Assembly (NCBI GenBank): GCA_903839965.1
Contig: CAIMEK010000939.1
Location: forward strand, 1-7,461
DNA from: an uncultured Acetobacteraceae bacterium
Lineage (GTDB): Bacteria; Pseudomonadota; Alphaproteobacteria; Acetobacterales; Acetobacteraceae
Direction of reading: 5' to 3'
DNA length: 7,461 nucleotides
Shown piece after piece: positions 1-5,490 of this stretch (position 1 is the stretch's first letter; every line of letters starts with the position of its first letter). The translations under genes were made by a program, and so were the position numbers. The notes under the pieces are model-generated. The model had not been told where the DNA came from and made no database searches. It saw only the letters and a list, made by a program, of their open reading frames with translations.

Positions 1-459
1 GGCGGCAGACAGGCCGGAGAGCATCGTGCTGGCCTCGGCCAGCGTGTCTTCGAGGCTGCGGCCCGCGGCGCCAAGGGTCGCGGTGATGGATTCGCGTTCG
101 TCCTCGGTCAGTTCGCCGAAATGCAGCAGGCCGTCGACGAACAGGCGCAGCCCCTGATCGGTGGGCAGCCGGCCGGCGGAGGTATGCGGGGCAAACAGCA
201 GCCCCGAATCCGTCAGATCGGCCATCACGTTGCGGATCGTGGCCGGCGAGAGGTTCATCGGCAGGCGGCGGGACAGCGTGCGGCTGCCGACCGGCTCGCC
301 GGTTTCGACGTATTGCTCGACGATTTCGCGCAGCACCGCGGCCGAGCGGGCGTCGAGCAGCGGCGGCGTGGGGCCCTGGCGGCCCAACGCGGCGCGCATC
401 GCCGCCGTGCCCAGGGGATTATCGGTGGGGGACATGTTCAGGTTGGCAACCCGGACCAT
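1..459 (-). CDS. hrcA: Heat-inducible transcription repressor HrcA (N-terminal 153 residues, cut by window edge)
   Basis: HrcA represses chaperone genes such as groESL by binding CIRCE operators and is itself kept active by GroEL. Translation of the minus strand from 459 gives 153 residues with no stop before the window edge, about half of a usual HrcA of roughly 350. Residues about 40-90 form the N-terminal winged helix, including SPATIRNVMADL and SGLL, followed by PHTSAGRLPTDQGLRLFVD (91-109), the most characteristic HrcA stretch. The start is uncertain: ATG at 459 (MVRVAN) or in-frame ATG at 435 (MSPTDN). Neither has a strong Shine-Dalgarno sequence; the first lies about 20 nt and the second about 43 nt from the predicted transcription start. 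It is divergent from rph, as in many Alphaproteobacteria, where grpE normally follows hrcA (outside this window). A sigma-32 type promoter lies just upstream. Identification is secure. Confidence 0.95.
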   Translation of the reverse strand, partial: MVRVANLNMSPTDNPLGTAAMRAALGRQGPTPPLLDARSAAVLREIVEQYVETGEPVGSRTLSRRLPMNLSPATIRNVMADLTDSGLLFAPHTSAGRLPTDQGLRLFVDGLLHFGELTEDERESITATLGAAGRSLEDTLAEASTMLSGLSAA

Positions 460-484
460 AAGGGCAATGTGACACCCCGGAAGC

Positions 485-513
485 AAATGGGGAAACGATG
501 CTTTGGCTTCAAC
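485..513 (-). promoter_or_regulatory. Putative sigma-32 (RpoH) heat-shock promoter of hrcA
   Basis: Read on the minus strand, GTTGAAG (507-513) is followed by a 14-nt spacer and CCCCATTT (485-492). The known sigma-32 consensus is CTTGAAA, a spacer of about 13-15 nt, and CCCCATnT. The -10 matches fully and the -35 matches 5 of 7. Transcription would begin near 478, just ahead of both candidate hrcA starts. No CIRCE element (TTAGCACTC-N9-GAGTGCTAA) is visible in the gap, so hrcA here looks sigma-32 driven rather than self-repressed. This is a motif match only. Confidence 0.7.
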
Positions 514-527
514 GTTCACCGCGCACC

Positions 528-556
528 TTGCGCGCCGGGCCGTGGTCGCGCATAGC
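528..556 (+). promoter_or_regulatory. Weak candidate sigma-70 promoter of rph
   Basis: TTGCGC (528-533), a 17-nt spacer, and CATAGC (551-556) lie ahead of rph, with the expected transcription start about 23 nt before the ATG. Each hexamer matches the consensus at only about three positions. The spacing and placement are right but the match could be chance. Confidence 0.22.
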
Positions 557-585
557 GCCGCCTGCCCTACCCAGGAATTCCGCCC

Positions 586-1305
586 ATGCGCCCCACCGGC
601 CGCGCCCCCGACGCGCTACGCGACGTTTCCATCGAACCCGGCTTCGCCCACCACGCCGAAGGCTCCGTGCTGATCCGCATGGGCGGCACCGAGGTGCTGT
701 GCGCCGCCAGCGTCGAGGCCCGGGTGCCCGGCTTCCTGCGCAATTCCGGCAAGGGCTGGGTGACCGCGGAATACGGCATGCTGCCGCGCGCCACCCATAC
801 CCGCGGCGAACGCGAGGCCGCCCGCGGCACGCAGTCCGGCCGCACCCAGGAAATCCAGCGCCTGATCGGCCGCTCGCTGCGCGCGGTAATCGACCGGGCG
901 GCGCTCGGCGAAATGACCATCACGCTCGACTGCGACGTGCTGAACGCCGACGGCGGCACCCGCTGCGCCGCGATCACCGGCGCCTGGGTGGCGCTGTCGC
1001 TGGCCTGCCGCCACCTGGTCGGCATGAACGTGTTGAAGGCCTCGCCGATGCGCGGCCAGGTCGCCGCGGTGTCCTGCGGCCTGGTGGGCGGCGCGGCGGT
1101 GCTCGACCTCGACTACGCGGAGGACAGCAACGCCGAGGCCGACGCCAATTTCGTGCTCACCGACGCCGGCGGCATCGTCGAGATCCAGGGCACCGCGGAA
1201 AAGGCGCCGTTCAGCGAGGCGCAGTTCAACGACCTGCTCGGGCTGGCCAAGCTGGGCGCCGGGCGGCTGTTCGCGCTGCAGCGCGCGGCACTGGAGGCGC
1301 CCTGA
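586..1305 (+). CDS. rph: Ribonuclease PH (tRNA nucleotidyltransferase)
   Basis: RNase PH is a phosphate-dependent 3'-5' exoribonuclease that trims the 3' trailer of tRNA precursors, releasing nucleoside diphosphates; the family forms hexameric rings. The 239-residue product is full length and collinear with E. coli RNase PH. GRTQEIQRLIGRSLR (85-99) includes the phosphate-binding Arg86. TITLDCDVLNADGGTR (111-126) is the family signature. EDSNAEAD (179-186) supplies Asp180 and Asp186, matching the catalytic Asp178 and Asp184 of E. coli, and EIQGTAE (199-205) follows. The ATG at 586 is preceded by AGGAA (573-577) with an 8-nt spacer, and the protein begins in the usual RNase PH way, RPTGRAPDALR. 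The stop codon overlaps the rdgB start, indicating translational coupling. Nothing is missing. Confidence 0.97.
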   Translation: MRPTGRAPDALRDVSIEPGFAHHAEGSVLIRMGGTEVLCAASVEARVPGFLRNSGKGWVTAEYGMLPRATHTRGEREAARGTQSGRTQEIQRLIGRSLRAVIDRAALGEMTITLDCDVLNADGGTRCAAITGAWVALSLACRHLVGMNVLKASPMRGQVAAVSCGLVGGAAVLDLDYAEDSNAEADANFVLTDAGGIVEIQGTAEKAPFSEAQFNDLLGLAKLGAGRLFALQRAALEAP

Positions 1306-1904
1306 TGGCGCGCCGCCTCGCCGCCGGGTCGCGCCTGGTGATCGCCAGCCACAACCCGGGCAAGCTGCGCGAAATCGCCGAGTTGATCGCCCCGCACCGG
1401 GTCAACTGCGTGTCCGCCGCGGTACTCGGCCTGCCCGAGCCACCGGAGACCGCGCCGGACTTTATCGGCAACGCCCGGCTGAAGGCGCTGGCCGCCGCCC
1501 GGGCCGCGCAACAGCCGGCGCTGGCCGACGACTCCGGCTTCTGCGTCGCCGCGCTCGGCGGCGCGCCGGGGCTGCTCTCGGCCCGCTGGGCCGGCCCCGC
1601 CAAGGATTTTTCCCACGCCATGCGGCGCGTGCATGCGGAGTTGGGTGACGCCGCGGACCGCCGCGCCTGGTTCGCCTGCGCCCTCTGCCTGGGCTGGCCG
1701 GACGGCGAGACCGCCACCTTCCTCGGCCGGGTCGAAGGCGAAGCGGTCTGGCCGCCGCGCGGCGAGCGCGGCTTCGGCTACGACCCGATGTTCGTCCCGC
1801 AGGGCGGCGCGGCGACCTACGGCGAGATGGACCCGGCGGAAAAACACGCCACCAGCCACCGCGCCCGCGCCTTCGCCCAGCTCCTGGCGGCATGTTTCGA
1901 CTGA
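1305..1904 (+). CDS. rdgB: RdgB/HAM1 family non-canonical purine NTP pyrophosphatase (ITPase/XTPase)
   Basis: Hydrolyses ITP, dITP and XTP to monophosphates and pyrophosphate, keeping deaminated purines out of DNA and RNA. The product is 199 residues, the usual length. Visible family motifs are SHNPGK (15-20, substrate phosphate binding), FIGNARLKA (53-61), LADDSG (73-78, with Asp75 and Asp76 at the metal and catalytic site), GGAPGLLSARWAG (85-97), GFGYDP (156-161) and EKHATSHRARA (179-189). The start is the ATG at 1305, sharing its A with the rph TGA stop. The same frame stays open back to 498, but that part overlaps rph in another frame and has no family similarity. In many Alphaproteobacteria rdgB is followed by hemW; here it is followed by a hairpin repeat and a gene on the opposite strand. 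Confidence 0.96.
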   Translation: MARRLAAGSRLVIASHNPGKLREIAELIAPHRVNCVSAAVLGLPEPPETAPDFIGNARLKALAAARAAQQPALADDSGFCVAALGGAPGLLSARWAGPAKDFSHAMRRVHAELGDAADRRAWFACALCLGWPDGETATFLGRVEGEAVWPPRGERGFGYDPMFVPQGGAATYGEMDPAEKHATSHRARAFAQLLAACFD

Positions 1905-1935
1905 CGTGCCCGCGCGCCGGGCCGTAGGCGTTCAG

Positions 1936-1987
1936 TCAAGGGGTCAAGGGGCCTCACGGCCCCTTGCGGGTGCAGGGCGGAGCCCTG
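1936..1987. repeat. Tandem hairpin repeat at the rdgB/Hint junction; possible bidirectional terminator
   Basis: Three elements are packed together. First, TCAAGGGG occurs twice in tandem (1936-1943, 1944-1951). Second, a perfect 9-bp stem pairs 1945-1953 with 1958-1966 around a TCAC loop. Third, a 6-bp stem CAGGGC/GCCCTG pairs 1973-1978 with 1982-1987 around a GGA loop. The tract lies between the convergent ends of rdgB and the Hint gene, so it may act as a two-way terminator, although neither strand has a T-run after the hairpins. Its form resembles dispersed intergenic palindromic repeats seen in GC-rich Alphaproteobacteria. That it is dispersed is an inference, since only one copy is in this window. 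Confidence 0.6.
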
Positions 1988-2603
1988 GCCTTGCTGCATA
2001 ACCGAGCGCCCACGCCCGCTGCATCAGCCGGTGCCAGACCTGCTGCACCGCCGGGTCGTCGATGTCCGTCGGCAGCGCCGGCGGGCCGGGGTGCAGCAGC
2101 AGCACCGGCCCGGCATTGCCGAAGGCGGCCCGGCTGTCCCAATCGCGATGGCTCTCGATCGCCAGGCCCTCGGCCAGCAGCAGGTCCGGCCAATCGAGCA
2201 CGACGTGGTAGTACTCGGCCACATCCACGCCGGCGGCCGGTGTGATGGTGGCGCCGTTGATCAGCGCCTCCACCGTGAGGGCGACGCCCTCCAGCACAAG
2301 GACCAGCGCCGGCGAGACGTTGAGGTCGCGGCGGGGCAGGCCGTTGTCGATCGCGCCGCGGCCGATCCGGATGGGCTGCACCCAATCCGGGTGCGGATGG
2401 CGGTGCGGCGCGATACGGCGTTGCCCGATCCAGACCACCCGGCGCGGCACGCCTGTGCTGCCGGGCACGCGCATGCCGGGCGTCAGGTGCTCGACCGGCA
2501 CCTCGCCGCGCTCGGTCATCACCTGCGTTCCCCGCAGCATCCCGGCCAGTCCTTGCCGGGTCGTCCCCGCCGCCAGGCGGTCCGCCTGCCACGCCGCGTC
2601 CAA
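1944..2603 (-). CDS. Hint (Hedgehog/intein) domain protein, apparently lacking catalytic residues
   Basis: A protein of about 219 residues recognised as a bacterial Hint-domain protein (Hint_2 type). In order it shows GTQVMTERGEVPVEHLTPG, RRVVWIGQRRI, HPHPDWVQPIRIGRGA, NGLPRRDLNVSPALVLVLEG, LINGATI, EYYHVVLDWPDLLLAEGLAIES and SRAAFGN, all matching the usual family layout. Two expected residues are gone. The family normally has CFxxGT at the start, with Cys as autoprocessing nucleophile, but here it reads GMLRGT. The usual SPDH has become SPAL, losing the conserved His. No signal peptide or partner domain is visible, so the function is unknown. The start is chosen as TTG at 2603 because GGAGGA lies 7 nt upstream. 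ATG at 2540 (198 residues) is the main alternative, and the frame is also open back to 2834. The last 15 or so codons and the stop lie in the hairpin repeat. Confidence 0.8.
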   Translation of the reverse strand: MDAAWQADRLAAGTTRQGLAGMLRGTQVMTERGEVPVEHLTPGMRVPGSTGVPRRVVWIGQRRIAPHRHPHPDWVQPIRIGRGAIDNGLPRRDLNVSPALVLVLEGVALTVEALINGATITPAAGVDVAEYYHVVLDWPDLLLAEGLAIESHRDWDSRAAFGNAGPVLLLHPGPPALPTDIDDPAVQQVWHRLMQRAWALGYAARPGLRPAPARGREAP

Positions 2604-2610
2604 AGCCCCG

Positions 2611-2616
2611 TCCTCC
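2611..2616 (-). promoter_or_regulatory. Ribosome binding site supporting a TTG start of the Hint gene
   Basis: GGAGGA on the minus strand, separated by 7 nt from TTG at 2603-2601. It is the best Shine-Dalgarno match in the upstream part of this frame and sits at optimal spacing. The competing ATG at 2540 has only AGGA at 9 nt. Confidence 0.6.
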
Positions 2617-2707
2617 GTGCTGCCGCACCAATGCAGACGGTTGAATGCTGGGCGCTGTTTCGCGCGGCGCCGGTGAAATGACGGTGAGGGCGCGGGGATG
2701 TAATAGC

Positions 2708-2731
2708 GCCATGCCGCCTCCGGCACATGGC
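2708..2731. promoter_or_regulatory. Dyad-symmetric candidate operator between the divergent Hint and ligase genes
   Basis: GCCATG (2708-2713) and CATGGC (2726-2731) form a perfect 6-bp inverted repeat 12 nt apart, with an inner TGCCG/CGGCA pairing (2712-2716, 2721-2725). It lies in the 223-bp gap between divergent genes, where a shared operator would be expected. No convincing -35/-10 pair was found nearby on either strand. Dyads of this size are common by chance in GC-rich DNA. Confidence 0.22.
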
Positions 2732-2810
2732 AGCCACGCCGGCCTTGCCTCGGCCGAATGGCTTCACCCGCGCCGCGCAAGGGGGTATCTGCCCATGCGA
2801 AGAGGCGCCG

Positions 2811-2818
2811 AGGAGGAG
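2811..2818 (+). promoter_or_regulatory. Ribosome binding site setting the GTG start of the acyl-CoA ligase
   Basis: AGGAGGAG is a near-perfect Shine-Dalgarno sequence. Its GGAG end (2815-2818) lies 8 nt before GTG at 2827. It sits inside the longer open frame that begins with ATG at 2758, which itself has no good ribosome binding site, so the GTG is favoured. An in-frame TTG at 2821 is too close. Confidence 0.8.
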
Positions 2819-2826
2819 ACTTGCCC

Positions 2827-4356
2827 GTGACCACCTATCACGCCGACACCATGTCCTGCCTGCTGGCCCGCGGCGGCGACATGGCCCCCGCCATCGCTGC
2901 CCCCGACCGCCCGACGCTCACCCATGGCGGCCTGCGCGCCCTGGCCGCGCGCACCGTGGCGGCGCTGAACGCCATGGGCATCGGCCGCAACGACCGCGTG
3001 GCGATCGTGCTGCCGAACGGGCCGGAAATGGCCACCGCCTTCCTCACGGTCGCCTGCGGCGCCACCACCGCCCCGCTCAATCCGGCCTATCGGCCCGACG
3101 AGTTCGAGTTCTATCTGGCCGACCTGAACGCCAAGGCCCTGCTGGTGCAGCAGGGCGTGGACAGCCCCGCCCGCGCGGTCGCCGCCGGCCGCGGCATTCC
3201 GCTGATCGAGCTGGTGCCCGGCGCCACCGCCGGCGACTTCACGCTGCAGCCCGAAACGCCGCTGTCCGGCACCCCCGCGCAGGGTGGCGAGGCAGAGGCC
3301 GACGACATCGCCCTGGTGCTGCACACCTCCGGCACCACCTCGCGGCCCAAGATCGTGCCGCTCAGCCAGCGCAACGTCACCGCGTCCGGCTACAACATCG
3401 TCGAAACGCTGCACCTGACGCCGGACGATGTGTGCCTGAACATCATGCCGCTGTTCCACATCCACGGGCTGATCGCCGCGGTGCTGTCGTCGGTGGCCGC
3501 CGGGGCCAGCGTGTGCTGCACGCCGGGCTTCAATGCCTTCAGGTTCTTCGCCTGGTTCGATGCCGTCCGGCCGACCTGGTACAGCGCGGTGCCCACCATG
3601 CACCAGGCGCTGCTGCCGCTGGCCGCGCGCAACAAGGAGGTCATCGCCCGCGCCCGCCTGCGCTTCGTGCGCTCCTCCTCCGCCTCGCTGCCCCCGCAGG
3701 TGATGACCGCGCTGGAGGAAGCCTTCGGCGCGCCGGTGATCGAGGCCTACGGCATGACCGAGGCGGCGCACCAGATGGCCAGCAACCCGCTGCCGCCGCG
3801 GCCGCATTTCGCCGGCTCGGTGGGCATCGCCGCCGGCCCCGATATCGGCGTCATGGACGAAGCCGGCGCGCTGCTGCCGCCCGGCACGATCGGCGAGGTG
3901 GTCATCCGCGGCCGCAACGTGACCTCGGGCTACGAGAACAACCCCACGGCCAATGCCACCGCCTACAGCAACGGCTGGTTCCGCACCGGCGACCAGGGCG
4001 CGCTGGACGCTGAGGGCTACCTGCGCCTGACCGGGCGGCTGAAGGAAATCATCAACCGCGGCGGCGAGAAGATCTCCCCGCTCGAGGTCGACGCCGTGCT
4101 GATGGACCATCCGGCGGTGCTGCAGGTGGTCACCTTCGGCATGCCGCATGAAAAGCTGGGCGAGGAAGTCGCCGCGGCGGTGGTGCTGCGCGAAGGCCAG
4201 AAGCTCGACGAGCGGGCGCTGCGCGACTTCGCCGCCGAGCGGCTGGCGCCCTTCAAGGTGCCCCGCAAGGTGGTGTTCCTGGCCGAGATCCCGAAGGGCG
4301 CCACCGGCAAGCTGCAGCGCATCGGCCTGGCCGGCAAGCTCGGCCTGACCGCGTGA
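2827..4356 (+). CDS. AMP-forming acyl-CoA synthetase, oxalate-CoA ligase (AAE3/Pcs60)-like
   Basis: An ANL-superfamily enzyme that activates a carboxylic acid with ATP to an acyl-AMP and transfers it to CoA. From GTG at 2827 the product is 509 residues, close to plant AAE3 (about 514). Motifs are the P-loop HTSGTTSRPK (166-175), PLFHIHGL (208-215), YGMTEA (308-313), GWFRTGD (383-389), the hinge region GRLKEIINRGGEKISPLEVD (403-422), and PKGATGKLQR (489-498) with catalytic Lys495. Several stretches follow plant oxalyl-CoA synthetase closely, notably the P-loop, the WYSAVPTMHQ and SSSASLPP regions and MASNPLPP. The likely substrate is therefore a small dicarboxylate such as oxalate, but the acid cannot be proved from sequence, and no oxalyl-CoA decarboxylase is in the window. 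The start follows a strong ribosome binding site; ATG at 2758 would add 23 unsupported residues. It overlaps the next gene by 4 bases. Probably cytoplasmic, with no signal peptide. Confidence 0.88.
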   Translation: MTTYHADTMSCLLARGGDMAPAIAAPDRPTLTHGGLRALAARTVAALNAMGIGRNDRVAIVLPNGPEMATAFLTVACGATTAPLNPAYRPDEFEFYLADLNAKALLVQQGVDSPARAVAAGRGIPLIELVPGATAGDFTLQPETPLSGTPAQGGEAEADDIALVLHTSGTTSRPKIVPLSQRNVTASGYNIVETLHLTPDDVCLNIMPLFHIHGLIAAVLSSVAAGASVCCTPGFNAFRFFAWFDAVRPTWYSAVPTMHQALLPLAARNKEVIARARLRFVRSSSASLPPQVMTALEEAFGAPVIEAYGMTEAAHQMASNPLPPRPHFAGSVGIAAGPDIGVMDEAGALLPPGTIGEVVIRGRNVTSGYENNPTANATAYSNGWFRTGDQGALDAEGYLRLTGRLKEIINRGGEKISPLEVDAVLMDHPAVLQVVTFGMPHEKLGEEVAAAVVLREGQKLDERALRDFAAERLAPFKVPRKVVFLAEIPKGATGKLQRIGLAGKLGLTA

Positions 4357-5333
4357 AGGTTGCGGTCTTCGGCGCCGGCGCCATCGGCGGCTTCCTCGGC
4401 GCGAAGCTGGCCGCCGCCGGCGCCGACATCACCTTCGTCGCCCGCGGGCCGCATCTGGCGGCCATGCAGGCCCGTGGCGTGGTGCTGCTGAGCGCGGGCG
4501 AGCGGCTCACCGTGCGCCCGCGCTGCGTTGCCGATGCCGCCGAGGCCGGCGTGCAGGACGCCATCGTCGTCACCCTGAAGGCCCACTCGCTGCCTGCCGC
4601 GGCGCCGCAGATCGCTCGCATGATGGGGCCCGACACCACGCTGGTGATGGGCATCAACGGCGTGCCCTACTGGTATTTCTATGGCCTGGAGGGTCCGTGG
4701 CGCGACCGCCGGGTGGCCAGCGTCGATCCCGGCGGGGCGTTGTGGAAGCTGCTGCCGCCGTCGCAGGCGATCGGCTGCGTGGTCTATCCGGCCGCCGAGG
4801 TCGTCGAGCCCGGCGTGATCGAGCACATCTACGGCGACCGTTTTTCGCTCGGCGAACCCGACGGCAGCCGCAGCCCCCGCATCGAGGCGCTTTCCCACCT
4901 GTTCGTCGCCGCCGGTCTGAAGGCGCCGGTGCGTCCGCGCATCCGCGACGAGATCTGGGTGAAGTTGTGGGGCAACCTCTGCTTCAACCCGCTTTCCGCG
5001 CTTACCGGCTCCACCCTCGACCGCCTCGCCACGCGGCCCGACCTGCGCGCGCTATGCCGGGCGATGATGCTCGAGGCGCAGGCGGTGGCGGAAGCGCTGG
5101 GGGTGAAATTCGCCGTGTCGCTGGAGCGGCGCATCGACGGCGCCGCCGAGGTGGGCGCGCACCGCACCTCGATGCTGCAGGACCTGGAGCGCGGCCGGCC
5201 GATGGAAATCGATGCGTTGCTGGGGGCGGTGGTCGAACTCGGCGGCGTCACCGGCCACGCCATGCCGATCTGCGAGGCGGTGCTGGCGCTGGTGCGCGAA
5301 CGCGCGCGGCTGGCCGGGTGCTACCCGGAGTAG
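4353..5333 (+). CDS. panE: Ketopantoate reductase family protein (2-dehydropantoate 2-reductase, ApbA/PanE)
   Basis: Family members use NADPH to reduce 2-dehydropantoate to pantoate for pantothenate and CoA synthesis. The 326-residue product starts with a Rossmann fold, MKVAVFGAGAIGGFLGAKL, carrying GxGxxG at 7-12. TLKAHS (74-79) and the nucleotide-site Asn102 in GINGVPYW follow. The C-terminal domain has Lys204, Asn208 and Asn212 with the same spacing as catalytic Lys176, Asn180 and Asn184 of E. coli PanE, and Ser273 and Glu285 match its Ser244 and Glu256. The active site therefore looks intact. It is somewhat longer than E. coli PanE (303), with extra sequence around 105-135. GTG at 4353 overlaps the ligase stop as GTGA, so the two genes are almost certainly translationally coupled. 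It may be true PanE or a paralogue reducing another 2-keto acid; the pairing with an acyl-CoA ligase leaves this open. Confidence 0.85.
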   Translation: MKVAVFGAGAIGGFLGAKLAAAGADITFVARGPHLAAMQARGVVLLSAGERLTVRPRCVADAAEAGVQDAIVVTLKAHSLPAAAPQIARMMGPDTTLVMGINGVPYWYFYGLEGPWRDRRVASVDPGGALWKLLPPSQAIGCVVYPAAEVVEPGVIEHIYGDRFSLGEPDGSRSPRIEALSHLFVAAGLKAPVRPRIRDEIWVKLWGNLCFNPLSALTGSTLDRLATRPDLRALCRAMMLEAQAVAEALGVKFAVSLERRIDGAAEVGAHRTSMLQDLERGRPMEIDALLGAVVELGGVTGHAMPICEAVLALVRERARLAGCYPE

Positions 5334-5490
5334 GGGGGCGAGCCGATCGGCAAGCGGTGGATGGTGCGGCTGGCGTGCCATCGCGATCAGCGGATCGACC
5401 TCACCCAGTTCACCCGGCAAAACGTTACGAACACAGATTATTATCAGATTGTCCGATACGCAACTGCCGTCCGTCTGCCCAGCGGAGCAC
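5334..5490. other. Intergenic gap between convergent panE-like gene and trmB, with an AT-rich patch
   Basis: There is no supportable gene here. The first part is GC-rich and contains the 10-bp palindrome GCCGATCGGC (5342-5351). Positions 5418-5460 are unusually AT-rich for this window and include CAGATT twice, 11 bp apart (5434-5439, 5445-5450). No canonical hairpin plus T-run terminator is visible for either converging gene. The plus-strand frame continuing after the panE-like stop has no recognisable similarity. Confidence 0.5.

Noticed and set aside
498..1304. Upstream extension of the rdgB frame, which would give a 468-residue protein
   Set aside because: This part is Arg/Pro-rich out-of-frame rph sequence. 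The RdgB family start matches the ATG at 1305.
1113..1859. 248-codon minus-strand open frame over rph/rdgB
   Set aside because: Composition-driven shadow of two conserved genes, with no recognisable domain.
2378..2394. GCACCC-N5-GGGTGC stem inside the Hint coding region
   Set aside because: It lies within conserved Hint coding sequence and is the sort of short GC stem expected by chance at this base composition.
2604..2834. N-terminal extension of the Hint protein up to ATG 2834
   Set aside because: It would overlap the ligase start, the extra residues match no domain, and a strong ribosome binding site precedes the internal TTG at 2603.
2764..4149. Long open frame of 461 codons on the minus strand opposite the ligase
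   Set aside because: It is antisense to a clearly conserved enzyme, has low-complexity Gly/His/Arg-rich composition, and is explained by the lack of stop codons in GC-rich DNA.
5439..5444. TATTAT as a -10 box in the AT-rich patch
   Set aside because: There is no acceptable -35 box at 16-18 nt and no sense gene downstream, since trmB is on the other strand.
5361..5490. Small plus-strand gene after the panE-like gene
   Set aside because: The frame has no recognisable similarity, no ribosome binding site of note, and runs on into antisense trmB.
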